Shown piece by piece: positions 35,471 to 43,312 of a stretch of 64,000 nt of DNA. The translations under genes were made by a program, and so were the position numbers. A model generated the notes under the pieces. The model saw only the letters and a list, made by a program, of their open reading frames with translations, had not been told where the DNA came from and made no database searches. Source of the stretch: Desulfomicrobium sp. ZS1 (lineage in GTDB: Bacteria; Desulfobacterota; Desulfovibrionia; Desulfovibrionales; Desulfomicrobiaceae); the NCBI RefSeq assembly GCF_024204645.1, contig NZ_CP100351.1, positions 2,816,001-2,880,000 on the forward strand, given 5' to 3'. Every line of letters starts with the position of its first letter. Position 1 is the first letter of the stretch.

Positions 35471-37000
35471 TTAGTTGAGCAGGTCAGAGTTGCGGGTGAA
35501 GCGGGACGTTCCGCCGTAGGCATCAGGCAGGGCGATTGGCAGGGAGAGGTTTTGTTGGTCCAAACCCTTCTCCAGGATATTCTTCACGTTGCGGTACGTT
35601 CCGGCTCCGTGATCCAGGGCTCTGGCGCAGGCCGCCTCCAGTCGTCGTTTGCCGTAACGACCCTGAAGTTGCAGCAGACCTTGAACAGCTCGCAGGTTGT
35701 CGAGGACGCGGTGGGTAAAGAGATCATGGACCAGTTCCAGGCAGCGTTCTCCGATTTTTTCAGCCTGAGCCAAGCACCACTGCGGATCACGCATCAGGTA
35801 AGCCGTGGCTTCCGGCGGCAAATGGTCCTGCACCGTGCTGCGTGCGCCAGGTTTTGACAGCCGGGGATGAGTAGCCACGAGTTTTTGTTCATGGAAGATC
35901 TGCACGGTCTTCTCCGTGGCACGCAGCCAGAGAGACTTGTGGACCAGCGTGAATGGGGCGGAATAGAAGGCTTTTTCGAACTGGACATGGCAGTTGCCAT
36001 GCAACTTCACCGATGCCCATGCTGCCAGTTCGGGCGCGATATCCGGCAGGGGACGCAGGAAATCCTTCTCCATCTCGGCGAAACGAACCAAGGGCTTCTG
36101 CTTGGTCGTGCCGTGAATGCGGTTTCCGGCTATGCCCATGACCCATTCGTGGAGTTGGCGGTTGGCGTCAGCCAGACTGCGGAACTCTCGCAACTTTGCG
36201 AAGCTGTTTTTGACGTATTTGATGTTCGATTCGACGACGCCCTTTTTTTGCGGGTCACGCGGAGGGCATGCGGAGACCAGGAAGGAGTACCCCTCGGCAA
36301 ACTCGGCATAAGCCCGCTGGACTTCTGGCTCGTAGTAACAGGCGCGGGTGATGGCGCACTTGGGGTTGTCGATGACTGTCTTGAGTGGCGTGCCGCCGAA
36401 ATGTTCGAAAGCCCGGCGATGGCAGCCCAGCCAGGTTTCCACGCGCTGGTTGGTGACCAGCTCGGCGTACATGTGCTTACTGCACGGGAGCGTCATGACG
36501 AAGAACCACGTCTTCATGACCTCGCCGTTATGGACGTCGGTGATGACGGGGCCTGCGCCAAAGTCGATCTGGGCGGTCTCGGCTGGAGGATGATCAAGGA
36601 AGACAGTGGCTACCGGCGCTGACTTCTGGTGGCTCTTGAGCAGGCGTCGCACCGAGTCGTAGCTTCCAGTGAAGCCGTAACGTTCGACCAGAGCCTGATG
36701 GATCGTCGTGATCTGTATCCCCTCGTCGGCCCATGTGCAGATCTGGTCGACAAAGGGCTTTGCCAGGGACTGTGATGGTTGCGTTCTCCTTGGGAGCTGA
36801 AGCAGGGATTCCAGGACATCGTTGGGCGGGAGGGGTTGACTGCGGTCCAGCCAGCCTTGCTCCAACGCCAGGACGCGAAGCTGCGCGGCTTTAGGCCGCC
36901 CCATTGCGCCTGCGCGGGCAATATCCCGGTCAGACTCGCCTAGTCGCATCCGGGCGATGACGTGACGTATTTCGTGCATTGCGAACCTCCTGTTGGCCAT
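35471..37000 (-). CDS. istA: IstA, IS21 transposase
   Basis: A 509-residue DDE transposase. An N-terminal helix-turn-helix (MHEIRHVIARMRLGESDRDIARAGAMGRP) is followed by the rve integrase core: first Asp in QIDFGAG, second Asp in VIDNPKCAI, Glu in KGVVESNIKYVK. The C-terminal Mu-type domain follows. AAGGAGGA precedes the ATG at 37000. The stop lies 10 bp before istB. Confidence 0.96.
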   Translation of the reverse strand: MANRRFAMHEIRHVIARMRLGESDRDIARAGAMGRPKAAQLRVLALEQGWLDRSQPLPPNDVLESLLQLPRRTQPSQSLAKPFVDQICTWADEGIQITTIHQALVERYGFTGSYDSVRRLLKSHQKSAPVATVFLDHPPAETAQIDFGAGPVITDVHNGEVMKTWFFVMTLPCSKHMYAELVTNQRVETWLGCHRRAFEHFGGTPLKTVIDNPKCAITRACYYEPEVQRAYAEFAEGYSFLVSACPPRDPQKKGVVESNIKYVKNSFAKLREFRSLADANRQLHEWVMGIAGNRIHGTTKQKPLVRFAEMEKDFLRPLPDIAPELAAWASVKLHGNCHVQFEKAFYSAPFTLVHKSLWLRATEKTVQIFHEQKLVATHPRLSKPGARSTVQDHLPPEATAYLMRDPQWCLAQAEKIGERCLELVHDLFTHRVLDNLRAVQGLLQLQGRYGKRRLEAACARALDHGAGTYRNVKNILEKGLDQQNLSLPIALPDAYGGTSRFTRNSDLLN

Positions 37001-37189
37001 CCCTTCCTCCTTGTGTTTCAGGAGGTCCGGGATAGGCGGTGAGGAAGTCCGAGCGAAGTGTTTTTATGGCTCTCTCAAAATCAAGGTGGCTCCATTAGGG
37101 GTGCACACCAAGTGGCTCCATTAAGGGTGCCGATGAACTGGCTCCATTAGGGTGCCGACGTTTTGGCTTCATAGGGGTGCTGATCAACA

Positions 37190-37395
37190 ACTAGCAAGCC
37201 GCTTACTGGCCCGGTCGGTAAGCCTATTCCTGCCACCCCTGGCCGGGAGAACATTTCTTTGATTGTGTCAGGGTCGGTTGTCGCGTCCTTGAACCCGTTG
37301 GGGGTCAAAGGCGCTTTCTTGATATTCACCGGAAAGACAGGCTTCCCCTTCGCGGCTATGGCAAGGGCTGCGCTTAATAGCGCCTGGCTATCCAT
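37190..37395 (-). pseudogene. primase-polymerase gene, 5' part (68 codons) cut by IS21
   Basis: Starts MDSQALLSAALAIAAKGKPV and contains the prim-pol N-terminal pattern (GKPVFPVNIKKAPLTPNGFKDA; GIGLPTGPVSGLLV). Translation runs into the IS and stops after about 82 codons. The sequence continues in frame at 34604 after removal of the IS. The start codon shares one base with the stop of the upstream gene (TAATG). Confidence 0.88.
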
Positions 37396-37535
37396 TAGCG
37401 CACCTTCCCGGCTACCGGATCCGGAGCTTGACTATCAGCCCCCTTTGTGAAACATTCCCCGCAACACACACACCGTTTCACGCGCCCCGCTTCATGGTCT
37501 TGCCCGGCCTTGGCGGGGTTCTCTTTTTGCTTCAT
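37395..37535 (-). CDS. 46-aa protein with a CxxC-type Cys cluster
   Basis: MKQKENPAKAGQDHEAGRVK leads to RCVCCGECFTKGADSQ, four Cys in eight residues, likely a metal-binding knuckle. It is coupled to the primase gene by TAATG. An upstream in-frame start at 37577 would overlap the HTH gene. Small size makes this a moderate call. Confidence 0.5.
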   Translation of the reverse strand: MKQKENPAKAGQDHEAGRVKRCVCCGECFTKGADSQAPDPVAGKVR

Positions 37536-37543
37536 GCTACCCC

Positions 37544-37798
37544 CTAGCCCTGGATTTCCAAGCGGTTCAGAAACCAATCAATAAAGGGTTCCCGAAGGTA
37601 GCCCACCTTGGTCTTGCCCATCTTGACCTTGCCACCGGGTCCGGTGCCGTCGCTGTCCCTGTTTGCAAGTGTCCGCCCGTCGATCATTCCCCCCGTAAGC
37701 TCTTTGACCTGCTGCCGGACAAATACCGCCGGAAGGGCCGCCAAAAGTTCCCGCTTCAAGTCCTCTTTCCGCTGTCTTTTGATTTCGACTTTATTCAT
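37544..37798 (-). CDS. small HTH DNA-binding protein (AlpA/excisionase-like), 84 aa
   Basis: MNKVEIKRQRKEDLKRELL is a basic helix, followed by AVFVRQQVKELTGGMIDGRTLANRDS and a KTKVGYLREPFIDWFLNRL segment. The layout (helix-turn-helix, wing ending in an aromatic 'R...F..WF..R') resembles MerR-like excisionases/AlpA regulators of integrated elements. GGAGTG precedes the ATG. Likely a regulator of excision or of the operon, by inference. Confidence 0.65.
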   Translation of the reverse strand: MNKVEIKRQRKEDLKRELLAALPAVFVRQQVKELTGGMIDGRTLANRDSDGTGPGGKVKMGKTKVGYLREPFIDWFLNRLEIQG

Positions 37799-37929
37799 TC
37801 AAAACACTCCACTCGTTAGGGTTAGTGAATGAATGTGTTATCGCTGATATTTAAGGCTATTCTGTAGGGCGGATTTTCGAATAACTGGCAGGATTTCAGG
37901 TAGGATTTTCAGATTTTTCGAAGGGCAAC

Positions 37930-37950
37930 AAAAAACCGGGTTTCCCCGGC
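37930..37950 (-). terminator. terminator after the 283-aa gene
   Basis: Reading the minus strand, GCCGGGGAAACCCGGTTTTTTG forms a CCGGG/CCCGG stem with a T-run, 17 bp past the stop at 37967. It splits the element's minus-strand genes into two transcription units. Confidence 0.8.
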
Positions 37951-37966
37951 TTGCTGAATCAATCTT

Positions 37967-38818
37967 TTATGACTGTTTTTTCTTAATCGGCCTAGGCTTA
38001 CCCAAAAGGCCGTAATGGACCCGTTCAGTATAGCTGCTGTTCAGGCGGTCTTTTTCTGCCTGGGCGTTTCGGCCTGGAAGCGGCTGACCCGTGGCTATGG
38101 CCATTGCTGCGTAATTCGTGACCTTGCCCCATTTCCCTTGGGCGTTCCGAATCATATAGGCCCGGGCTGCTTCGTCACTAAATCCGCGCTCTATCAACTG
38201 TTCATTGTATTCCTTGGTCGTCGCGGGCAACGCTTCCGGCGGGTCCACCTGCGGAATCCCTACCTGTTGCCCGTTGCCTGTGGTGGCCGTGTGCGACGTT
38301 GTGGCGGGCTTCATCCCGTGGACTTCGATTTCAGCGGCCTTGACCATGCGGGCTACCATTTCCGCGTCTGTGATCCCGGCTGCCCGGAGAGTTTCGGCCA
38401 GGGCTTCGGCTGTGTCTGGCTTGTGGGGAAGCGGCCCTAGCCCGTGGGCTTGTTCATAGGCTTGGACTTCAGAAATATTGAAACATAGCCGTTTCACAAA
38501 ATCAATTCGCCAATAGTCACGCCCACCATCTGCCATTTCCCAGTCAACACTACTGCAAAGAACATCTTCATCAGAATAGGGATCTTCCCAAAAGGTATTA
38601 TAGCAAACTGGATTATCCCCTAATTTAGTGCAAAAAAAACACTGCGCTACGCTATTCTGAGGTGTTCGACGGTCGGTTTCTTTCCATTCGAATCGTTTGC
38701 CTGTGCCTAGGTCTACTGCAGTCAGTCCTTTTGAAAGAACAACCCCTACAAATTCAAACGGCGCTGCCTGCCACCGCTCTAAAATCTCTTCACCCGTAAT
38801 CCACCGCTTTTCCACCAC
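37967..38818 (-). CDS. 283-aa protein of the integrated element, unknown
   Basis: A GTG start gives MVEKRWITGEEILERWQAAP, a helix common in element-encoded proteins with a 'wHTH-like' N-terminal region. The middle has a Cys-containing segment (AQCFFCTKLGDNPVCYN), and the C-terminal third has an Ala-rich helical region ending KPRPIKKKQS. The ITGEEILERW start also resembles AlpA-like 'element' proteins, but no catalytic motif is visible. No functional call. Confidence 0.6.
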   Translation of the reverse strand: MVEKRWITGEEILERWQAAPFEFVGVVLSKGLTAVDLGTGKRFEWKETDRRTPQNSVAQCFFCTKLGDNPVCYNTFWEDPYSDEDVLCSSVDWEMADGGRDYWRIDFVKRLCFNISEVQAYEQAHGLGPLPHKPDTAEALAETLRAAGITDAEMVARMVKAAEIEVHGMKPATTSHTATTGNGQQVGIPQVDPPEALPATTKEYNEQLIERGFSDEAARAYMIRNAQGKWGKVTNYAAMAIATGQPLPGRNAQAEKDRLNSSYTERVHYGLLGKPRPIKKKQS

Positions 38819-38931
38819 GTCACTGCCCCTTTGCCCCCGTTGAGAAGATCCAGGGCCAGGCGCAACCGGGGCAGGTCATGCGCTTTTCGGTCGGGGCAAT
38901 TACTCCCGGCCTAGGCCCTGGGAATTTTGAG

Positions 38932-39117
38932 CTATGCCCTAGCGCGTTCAGAGATAGCCGCGTCAACCATAGCGCCGAAAAACTCCATCATCTTGAGTCG
39001 CTGTTCCTGCTCCATGCCGTCAATCACGGGTGCCAAGGTCGCCATGCCTACCACAATCTTGCCAAGCAAGTCTTGATTGTTGTTTTTGTCCGTGAACTGA
39101 TTTGCTGCTGTTCCCAT
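38932..39117 (-). CDS. 61-aa helical protein, unknown
   Basis: MGTAANQFTDKNNNQDLLGK is followed by an amphipathic helical part rich in Met, Glu and Ala. An excellent GGAGGTG box seven bases before the ATG supports expression. It starts 2 bp after the stop of the 141-residue gene, suggesting co-translation. Confidence 0.6.
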   Translation of the reverse strand: MGTAANQFTDKNNNQDLLGKIVVGMATLAPVIDGMEQEQRLKMMEFFGAMVDAAISERARA

Positions 39118-39119
39118 GA

Positions 39120-39545
39120 CTACACCTCCCCCGGCATGGCTAGTTCCACAACCTCGGCCAGTTTATCCGCGCCGGGCTTGCCTGCAAAAACCGCCTTTGC
39201 TCCCCGGAGCAACGTGCCCACCACCTTGTCCTTACGGGCCTCTTCAATACGTTCCGCTTCGGTCGGGTGCAAATAGTTCTTGAAGTCTTCCGCCTCAACA
39301 TGCGCCCGGAGCGTTTCCACCTGGGCCACTGTGCGGGACATGAGCCGATGCCATGCGTCAACGTCAAACTCGTAATCATTCCAACTCAAAGCCTTCCATG
39401 CCTGCGTCATCACGTCGAGTTCGTCGTGAATCCGGCCTAGTTCGCTTTCCGTTTCGGATACAAGTTTACGCATCCCTTCATAAGCGGCGCGCGGGTCGGT
39501 AAGGTTGCCTGTTGTCGTGTTGGTCTGTACTGCCTGCATAGCCAT
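39120..39545 (-). CDS. 141-aa helical protein, unknown
   Basis: The ATG at 39545 (MAMQAVQTNTTTGN) follows GGGGG; an in-frame ATG at 39629 would add 28 residues without such a site. The protein is mostly helical with heptad-like spacing (RAAYEGMRKLVSETESELGR onward) and a Gly/Ala-rich C-terminus. It lies between the integrase and the 61-residue gene. No family recognised. Confidence 0.6.
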   Translation of the reverse strand: MAMQAVQTNTTTGNLTDPRAAYEGMRKLVSETESELGRIHDELDVMTQAWKALSWNDYEFDVDAWHRLMSRTVAQVETLRAHVEAEDFKNYLHPTEAERIEEARKDKVVGTLLRGAKAVFAGKPGADKLAEVVELAMPGEV

Positions 39546-39645
39546 GATGAACCCCCTAGGTTCGTTTGTGGTAGGCATGGCCGGGAAGGCGCAATCTTCC
39601 CGCCGTGCCGTTTTAACCCCGGCACCCATTGCCAGGGTCAGAAAT

Positions 39646-40887
39646 TCATTTCTTCCCGCCGTGGATCTCTATCACTTTCGCGGGCTCAGTCTGCATCATC
39701 CCTTCCAAGGCGCTCATGGCCCGGCGGCGTCCGGCGTCCCCACTGTGCTGATAGCGTAGCGCCATGGCAGGCGTCTTCCATCCGGCCAGGTCCATCATAT
39801 CCCGAAGCGGCGTGTTCAACTGGCCAAGCCTTGTTGCCCCTGTATGCCGCAAGGAATGGAATACAACCTTGTCACGCTTATCCCGCCCCGCGTTTAGCCC
39901 CAGATCATCGGCCACGTCACGAAATGACCGGGGGGCTTGCGTGTAGGGTTCACCCTTTGCCCCAAGGAACACAAGGCCCGTCTTCGGGTTCATATCCTTG
40001 AGCATGTCCACCAATGCCGGGGAAAGCGGAATGGTTCGGCTTGTCCCGTTCTTGGTATCGCGGAAGGTCGCTTGTGTGTTGGCAAGATCCACGTCCCGCC
40101 ACTCCAACTTGAAGGCTTCCCCAGCCCGGCAACACGTCATGGCGCAAAACAAGGTCAACCTGTAGGCGTGCTGGTCACGTCCGGCCAGGGCTTCAAGGAT
40201 GGCCTGCAATTCCTCGCTCGTAAGCGTCCGCGTCCGGCGGTTACTTTCAGGCTTCAGGACCGCGCCAACGTGCTTACCCCTGGGCGGGGCTTCCGTGATG
40301 ATCTTCCGCATAAAGGCGTGATCCATAATTTGCCGCAAGGTCAGGGCTATGTATTGCCTTGTTCGTGGAGCAAGCCCGGCGTCCGTCAAAGCCTTAATCA
40401 GAAAGTCCCACTGTGCCAGGCCAATTTGCCGCAAGGGGATATGCCCTAGCAACGGTTCAAGCCAGTTCTTGAAGTGACTTTCTTCCTTATCCCAAGACTT
40501 GGCCTTTTTCTTCTGTTTGGCGGTCCCCAAGTATTCCGGCCAATAGTCGGCAAGGGTCACAAGCTCCGTTTCCTGTAGGCGCTTCAGGCGTTCGGCTTCG
40601 GCCTTCTCTTGCTCTTCCGCCTGGATCTCTTCGGCCTTTGTTCGCGGCCCTTGCGTGATACCCTTGGCGGCCTTGGTATATGCAAGGCGTCGAGACACCG
40701 CCTCTTCCTGGGTCATGCCATCGGAAGCCCACCCAAGCCCCTGCGATTCCATCTTGCCGTCAACGGCATAGCGGATGCTGAAATATCTATCGTAACCTTT
40801 GCCATGCTTCCGGCTGGGATCAATTTTGACCCGCACCCCCCGCGCAACCGTTACCCATTTTTCTTCCATCCCTTGCCCCTTTGCCAT
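39646..40887 (-). CDS. int: tyrosine site-specific recombinase (integrase) of the element
   Basis: A 413-residue phage-type integrase. The N-terminal arm-binding domain (KWVTVARGVRVKIDPSRKHG) is followed by a core-binding SAM-like domain (ADYWPEYLGTAKQKKK...) and the catalytic domain with Arg in CCRAGEAFKLEW, HSLRHTGAT (H-x-x-R) and the Tyr in ALRYQHSG. I use the ATG at 40887 (MAKGQGMEE). It lies 137 bp from attR and drives integration into tRNA-Leu. Confidence 0.95.
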   Translation of the reverse strand: MAKGQGMEEKWVTVARGVRVKIDPSRKHGKGYDRYFSIRYAVDGKMESQGLGWASDGMTQEEAVSRRLAYTKAAKGITQGPRTKAEEIQAEEQEKAEAERLKRLQETELVTLADYWPEYLGTAKQKKKAKSWDKEESHFKNWLEPLLGHIPLRQIGLAQWDFLIKALTDAGLAPRTRQYIALTLRQIMDHAFMRKIITEAPPRGKHVGAVLKPESNRRTRTLTSEELQAILEALAGRDQHAYRLTLFCAMTCCRAGEAFKLEWRDVDLANTQATFRDTKNGTSRTIPLSPALVDMLKDMNPKTGLVFLGAKGEPYTQAPRSFRDVADDLGLNAGRDKRDKVVFHSLRHTGATRLGQLNTPLRDMMDLAGWKTPAMALRYQHSGDAGRRRAMSALEGMMQTEPAKVIEIHGGKK

Positions 40888-41023
40888 TGCCAGTTTTTTG
40901 CCACTTTTGCCACTGAAAAGCAATTATTGCCAGTTAAAGCTAGTGACAACACACTAGGCGTAAACTACTGACACGTCAAGGATATTGTGTGATTTAATGA
41001 AGGTAAATGAAGCCTTTCAAAGA

Positions 41024-41081
41024 GATTTAAAATCCCTTGCCCTTCGGGGCGTGCCGGTTCAAGTCCGGCCCTGGGCACCAA
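41024..41081 (+). repeat. attR: duplicate of the tRNA-Leu 3' end
   Basis: 58 bp matching 28525..28582 with two compensatory differences in the variable-arm stem (CCC/GGG instead of ACC/GGT). The 5' half of the tRNA is missing, so it is a remnant, not a gene. It is followed by what was probably the original tRNA terminator. Confidence 0.93.
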
Positions 41082-41090
41082 ATGATAATC

Positions 41091-41126
41091 AAAGGCTTGT
41101 TGCAAACGCGACAAGCCTTTTTTTTA
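41091..41126 (+). terminator. probable original tRNA-Leu terminator
   Basis: AAAGGCTTGT pairs perfectly with ACAAGCCTTT around TGCAAACGCG and ends in TTTTTTTT. It now stands beyond attR, uncoupled from the tRNA gene. Confidence 0.85.
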
Positions 41127-41499
41127 GACCCGCTACCCCGTCCCTGCCTTTCCCGCTGCCTTTGTCGCCATCTCCCCTGCTGCCGCCGTCGCTGCCTTTC
41201 CCGCTGTCTCTGTCGCTGCCTTTATCGCTGCCTTCCCCGCTGCCTCCAGCCCTGCCCCCCATTGCATAAAAAAAGGCGGGATAAACCCGCCTGAAGCTTT
41301 GAAACCAGTCCTGTCCGATCAGACACCGAGAAGGAGTGGTGAATGGAGGGAGGGGGATAAAAATGGGGATGGGAAGAGGACAAAGGCAGGGACAGGAAAA
41401 TATCCTCGCCTCTATCGATGCGTTTATCGCAGCCTCTGTCCCTGCTCCGTCGCTGCCTTTCCCACTCACCATTCACCAATCACTATTCACCAAGAAGAA
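41127..41499. repeat. intergenic purine/pyrimidine arrays and GTGAATGGT-type repeats (set 1)
   Basis: No gene. From 41130 to 41260 a pyrimidine-rich array of units like GCTGCCTTTGTC; from 41333 a purine-rich arm starting GTGGTGAATGGAGG and ending near 41398, then its inverse (CCTCGCCTCTATCGATGCG ... CACTCACCATTCACCAATC) to 41492. The second block is a large imperfect inverted repeat with GGTGAAT-type words at its outer ends. Confidence 0.8.
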
Positions 41500-42099
41500 T
41501 CAAACTATCTGCCTCCTGCGCAACCCGACCAGTCCGAGCAAGCCGGACCCGAAGAGGATGGCCGCGCCGGGGAGGGGGACGGCCCGGGCAGCGAAGACGA
41601 GGTCATCGTAATCCAAGTCGTCTCCGCCCGGGTCTTCGAAACCGAACAGGAACATGCCCGCCGAAAGGCTGACCTCGTTGATCATGACCGCAGTATTGAG
41701 TTGATAAATATGTACGGGCTCAAGAACACCCGCCTGAGACGTCGGCCAAATATTGATCGCATACTGCGTACTGCTAGATCGGGTCAAATCCTTGAGATAC
41801 AGCGTACCTATATCAAGATTATTTGCCGGAAGATTTGAATCGTCCTTGTTATTGAAAATTGTAGTTGATGTTGAGTCAACCAACTCGAAAAGAATATTTT
41901 CATCGCCAGCTTCCGAGCCAACGTAAACAAAATCGAACAATCCGGACAGCTGCGTTCCTTGCCAAGAAGTGACTGCACCACTTGTCAAGATGCTGGAATC
42001 AGAACTCAAAATCCCATCAATCCTATAATCCGTCGCCTGCGCCTGACCGGCCAGCAGCATGAACAGACCAACCACAAAGACCTTGATTCCCGTTTTCAT
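41500..42099 (-). CDS. secreted protein with VPLPGA-type C-terminal sorting signal
   Basis: A Sec signal peptide (MKTGIKVFVVGLFMLLAGQA) precedes a beta-rich, Ser/Thr/Asp-rich 150-residue domain. The C-terminus is AVPLPGAAILFGSGLLGLVG followed by LRRRQIV: a PEP-CTERM-like tripartite signal (short motif, hydrophobic helix, Arg-rich tail) expected to be cut by an exosortase. The ATG at 42099 follows GGAGCGGG. The gene is divergent from a second such protein at 42494. No exosortase gene is in the window. Confidence 0.85.
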   Translation of the reverse strand: MKTGIKVFVVGLFMLLAGQAQATDYRIDGILSSDSSILTSGAVTSWQGTQLSGLFDFVYVGSEAGDENILFELVDSTSTTIFNNKDDSNLPANNLDIGTLYLKDLTRSSSTQYAINIWPTSQAGVLEPVHIYQLNTAVMINEVSLSAGMFLFGFEDPGGDDLDYDDLVFAARAVPLPGAAILFGSGLLGLVGLRRRQIV

Positions 42100-42493
42100 T
42101 TCCCGCTCCTGTCGCTGGAGGATTTTCGCGTTTCGTTGAAAAAAACAACCAACCCGTTTTAGCAATATCCATTCCCAACAGCAGTCCGACCGGACAAGAC
42201 TGGCGCGTGATTGGTGATTGGTGATTGGTGAATGGAGGGGATAAAGGCGGGACAGCCCGCTTTGTGTTCAAAAACAATCTCGTATGGAAAAGTGAACGGT
42301 GAATAGTGAATGGATGGGAGGGGACAAAGGCGAGTGGAGCGCCTTTTGCAATGCATGCCCAGCACCAGGATTGTCTTGAGAAGTCGGACTCGCACCCACA
42401 GACTCCGCCATCTCGGCAACCAGGCTCTTTTCTCGACAGGATGTAATACTAAAACGCTACGCCAGAAACAAAGCAGTCTTCACAGGGGCACTT
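42100..42493. other. divergent intergenic region with two GTGAATGGT-type repeat blocks
   Basis: Between two divergent sorting-signal proteins. Contains GTGATTGGTGATTGGTGATT at 42208 followed by GGAGGGGATAAAGGCGGGAC, and a second block AGTGAACGGTGAATAGTGAA at 42294 followed by GGGAGGGGACAAAGGCG. An inverted-looking stretch GACTCGCACCCACAGACTCC (42387) was examined as a tRNA remnant but does not fold convincingly. Promoters for both genes must lie here; I cannot place them. Confidence 0.6.
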
Positions 42494-43039
42494 ATGAAAA
42501 AACGTATTGCAGCAATTTTCTTTTCTGGAATTTTTGTTTTGCTCTCTTCATTTTCTGCCATGGCGAGCAGTCCTCTTTTTACCAGTACAATTGACTTAAA
42601 TACATCAATTTCTGATTATAATGCAAATAACATTTTTTATATTGATAATTTTACATTCAGCCCAAACATGAATATTGATTATTTCTCAGTAAATATTAGC
42701 TACTCAGGCGTCAATATGGGCAACGAAAGATGGTATGTCACGCCTTTTGATGTAAATACTTTAACAGGTAACCAATACGCGCTTTCCGCGAGCGGAAACG
42801 AGCAGCCTTTTAAGTTCACTGCTGATTTTCTGGGCGATTATTTCGATATTTTCAAAAACGCTGGATCCTTTGCTCTTGGATTCTATGAAACTACCAATGG
42901 CCTTGACTCCTTCACCCTAAATTCCGCAACCCTCACCATCTACGGCACCCCCGCCGCAGTCCCCATCCCCGGAGCCATGTTGCTCTTCGGAACCGGCCTG
43001 CTGGGTCTGGTGGGTTTGCGGCAGCGGCAGATACGCTGA
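42494..43039 (+). CDS. secreted protein with VPIPGA-type C-terminal sorting signal
   Basis: Signal peptide MKKRIAAIFFSGIFVLLSSF precedes an Asn/Ser/Thr/aromatic-rich beta domain (AT-rich codons, unlike the GC-rich neighbours). The C-terminus AVPIPGAMLLFGTGLLGLVG plus LRQRQIR matches that of the protein at 41500. Such proteins are usually anchored or exported with exopolysaccharide through exosortase systems, which fits the polysaccharide genes downstream. Ligand or role unknown. Confidence 0.85.
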   Translation: MKKRIAAIFFSGIFVLLSSFSAMASSPLFTSTIDLNTSISDYNANNIFYIDNFTFSPNMNIDYFSVNISYSGVNMGNERWYVTPFDVNTLTGNQYALSASGNEQPFKFTADFLGDYFDIFKNAGSFALGFYETTNGLDSFTLNSATLTIYGTPAAVPIPGAMLLFGTGLLGLVGLRQRQIR

Positions 43040-43061
43040 TCCCCCCGACCGCCCAAAAAGA

Positions 43062-43097
43062 AAAAGCCGCCTGCGTTCAGCGCAAGCGGCTTTTGTT
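43062..43097 (+). terminator. terminator after the 42494 gene
   Basis: AAAAGCCGC-C-TGCG pairs with CGCA-A-GCGGCTTTT around TTCAG, then TTTTG. Located 22 bp after the stop. Confidence 0.85.
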
Positions 43098-43145
43098 TTG
43101 AAAATTCGATCCGCATATCAGCGGAACCATGACTCTGCGCAAATA

Positions 43146-43262
43146 AAAACCCCATGCCTCTATCGCTGCCTTTGTCGCTCTCCCGTCGCTGCCTCCGTCG
43201 TTGTCTCTGTCGCCTCTGTCGCTGCCTCCATCCCAGCCTCCATCCCCGCCTCCCTTGACCAA
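43146..43262. repeat. pyrimidine-rich 12-bp-unit array (set 2)
   Basis: Degenerate repetition of GCTGCCTCCGTC-like units from the end of the terminator region to just before the toxin-antitoxin pair. Frames across it are open only because the unit length is a multiple of three. Confidence 0.8.
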
Positions 43263-43312
43263 GGATGCCCGCTTCACTAGAGATAATAGATACCGCTCAG
43301 TCTGGAGGAAAC

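Larger units (their letters stand above)
34605..37189 (-). mobile_element. IS21-family insertion sequence, 2585 bp, target duplication ACTAG
   Basis: Ends are TGTTGATCAGCACCC and its exact inverse GGGTGCTGATCAACA, with the TG...CA termini of the IS21 family. ACTAG occurs directly outside both ends (34600..34604 and 37190..37194). Multiple terminal repeats of the form TGGCTCCATTAGGGGTGC occur: two at the left end (34605..34654) and four at the right (37086..37189), the expected transposase-binding sites. It encodes istA and istB, both apparently intact. Confidence 0.97.
28525..41081. mobile_element. integrated element in tRNA-Leu, about 12.5 kb (about 9.9 kb without its IS)
   Basis: The element is bounded by the 58-bp att repeats. 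A tyrosine integrase lies at the right end and reads inward; most genes lie on the minus strand. Contents: integrase, 141-, 61- and 283-residue proteins, HTH protein, small Cys protein, primase-helicase (split by an IS21 element), three small overlapping genes, a Gly-rich protein, an origin-like non-coding region and two lipoproteins. No capsid, terminase, tail, mobilisation or conjugation genes are visible. The gene set resembles phage satellites such as P4-like elements, but assignment to a known type is inference. Confidence 0.9.

Noticed and set aside
41024-41081. A second tRNA-Leu gene
   Set aside because: Only the 3' part of the tRNA is present; the 5' acceptor and D arm are missing, so it is the attR remnant.
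42350-42425. tRNA-like minus-strand stretch (GCCGAGATGGCGGAGTCTG...)
   Set aside because: It begins like a class II tRNA D-arm, but no anticodon stem or acceptor pairing can be formed.
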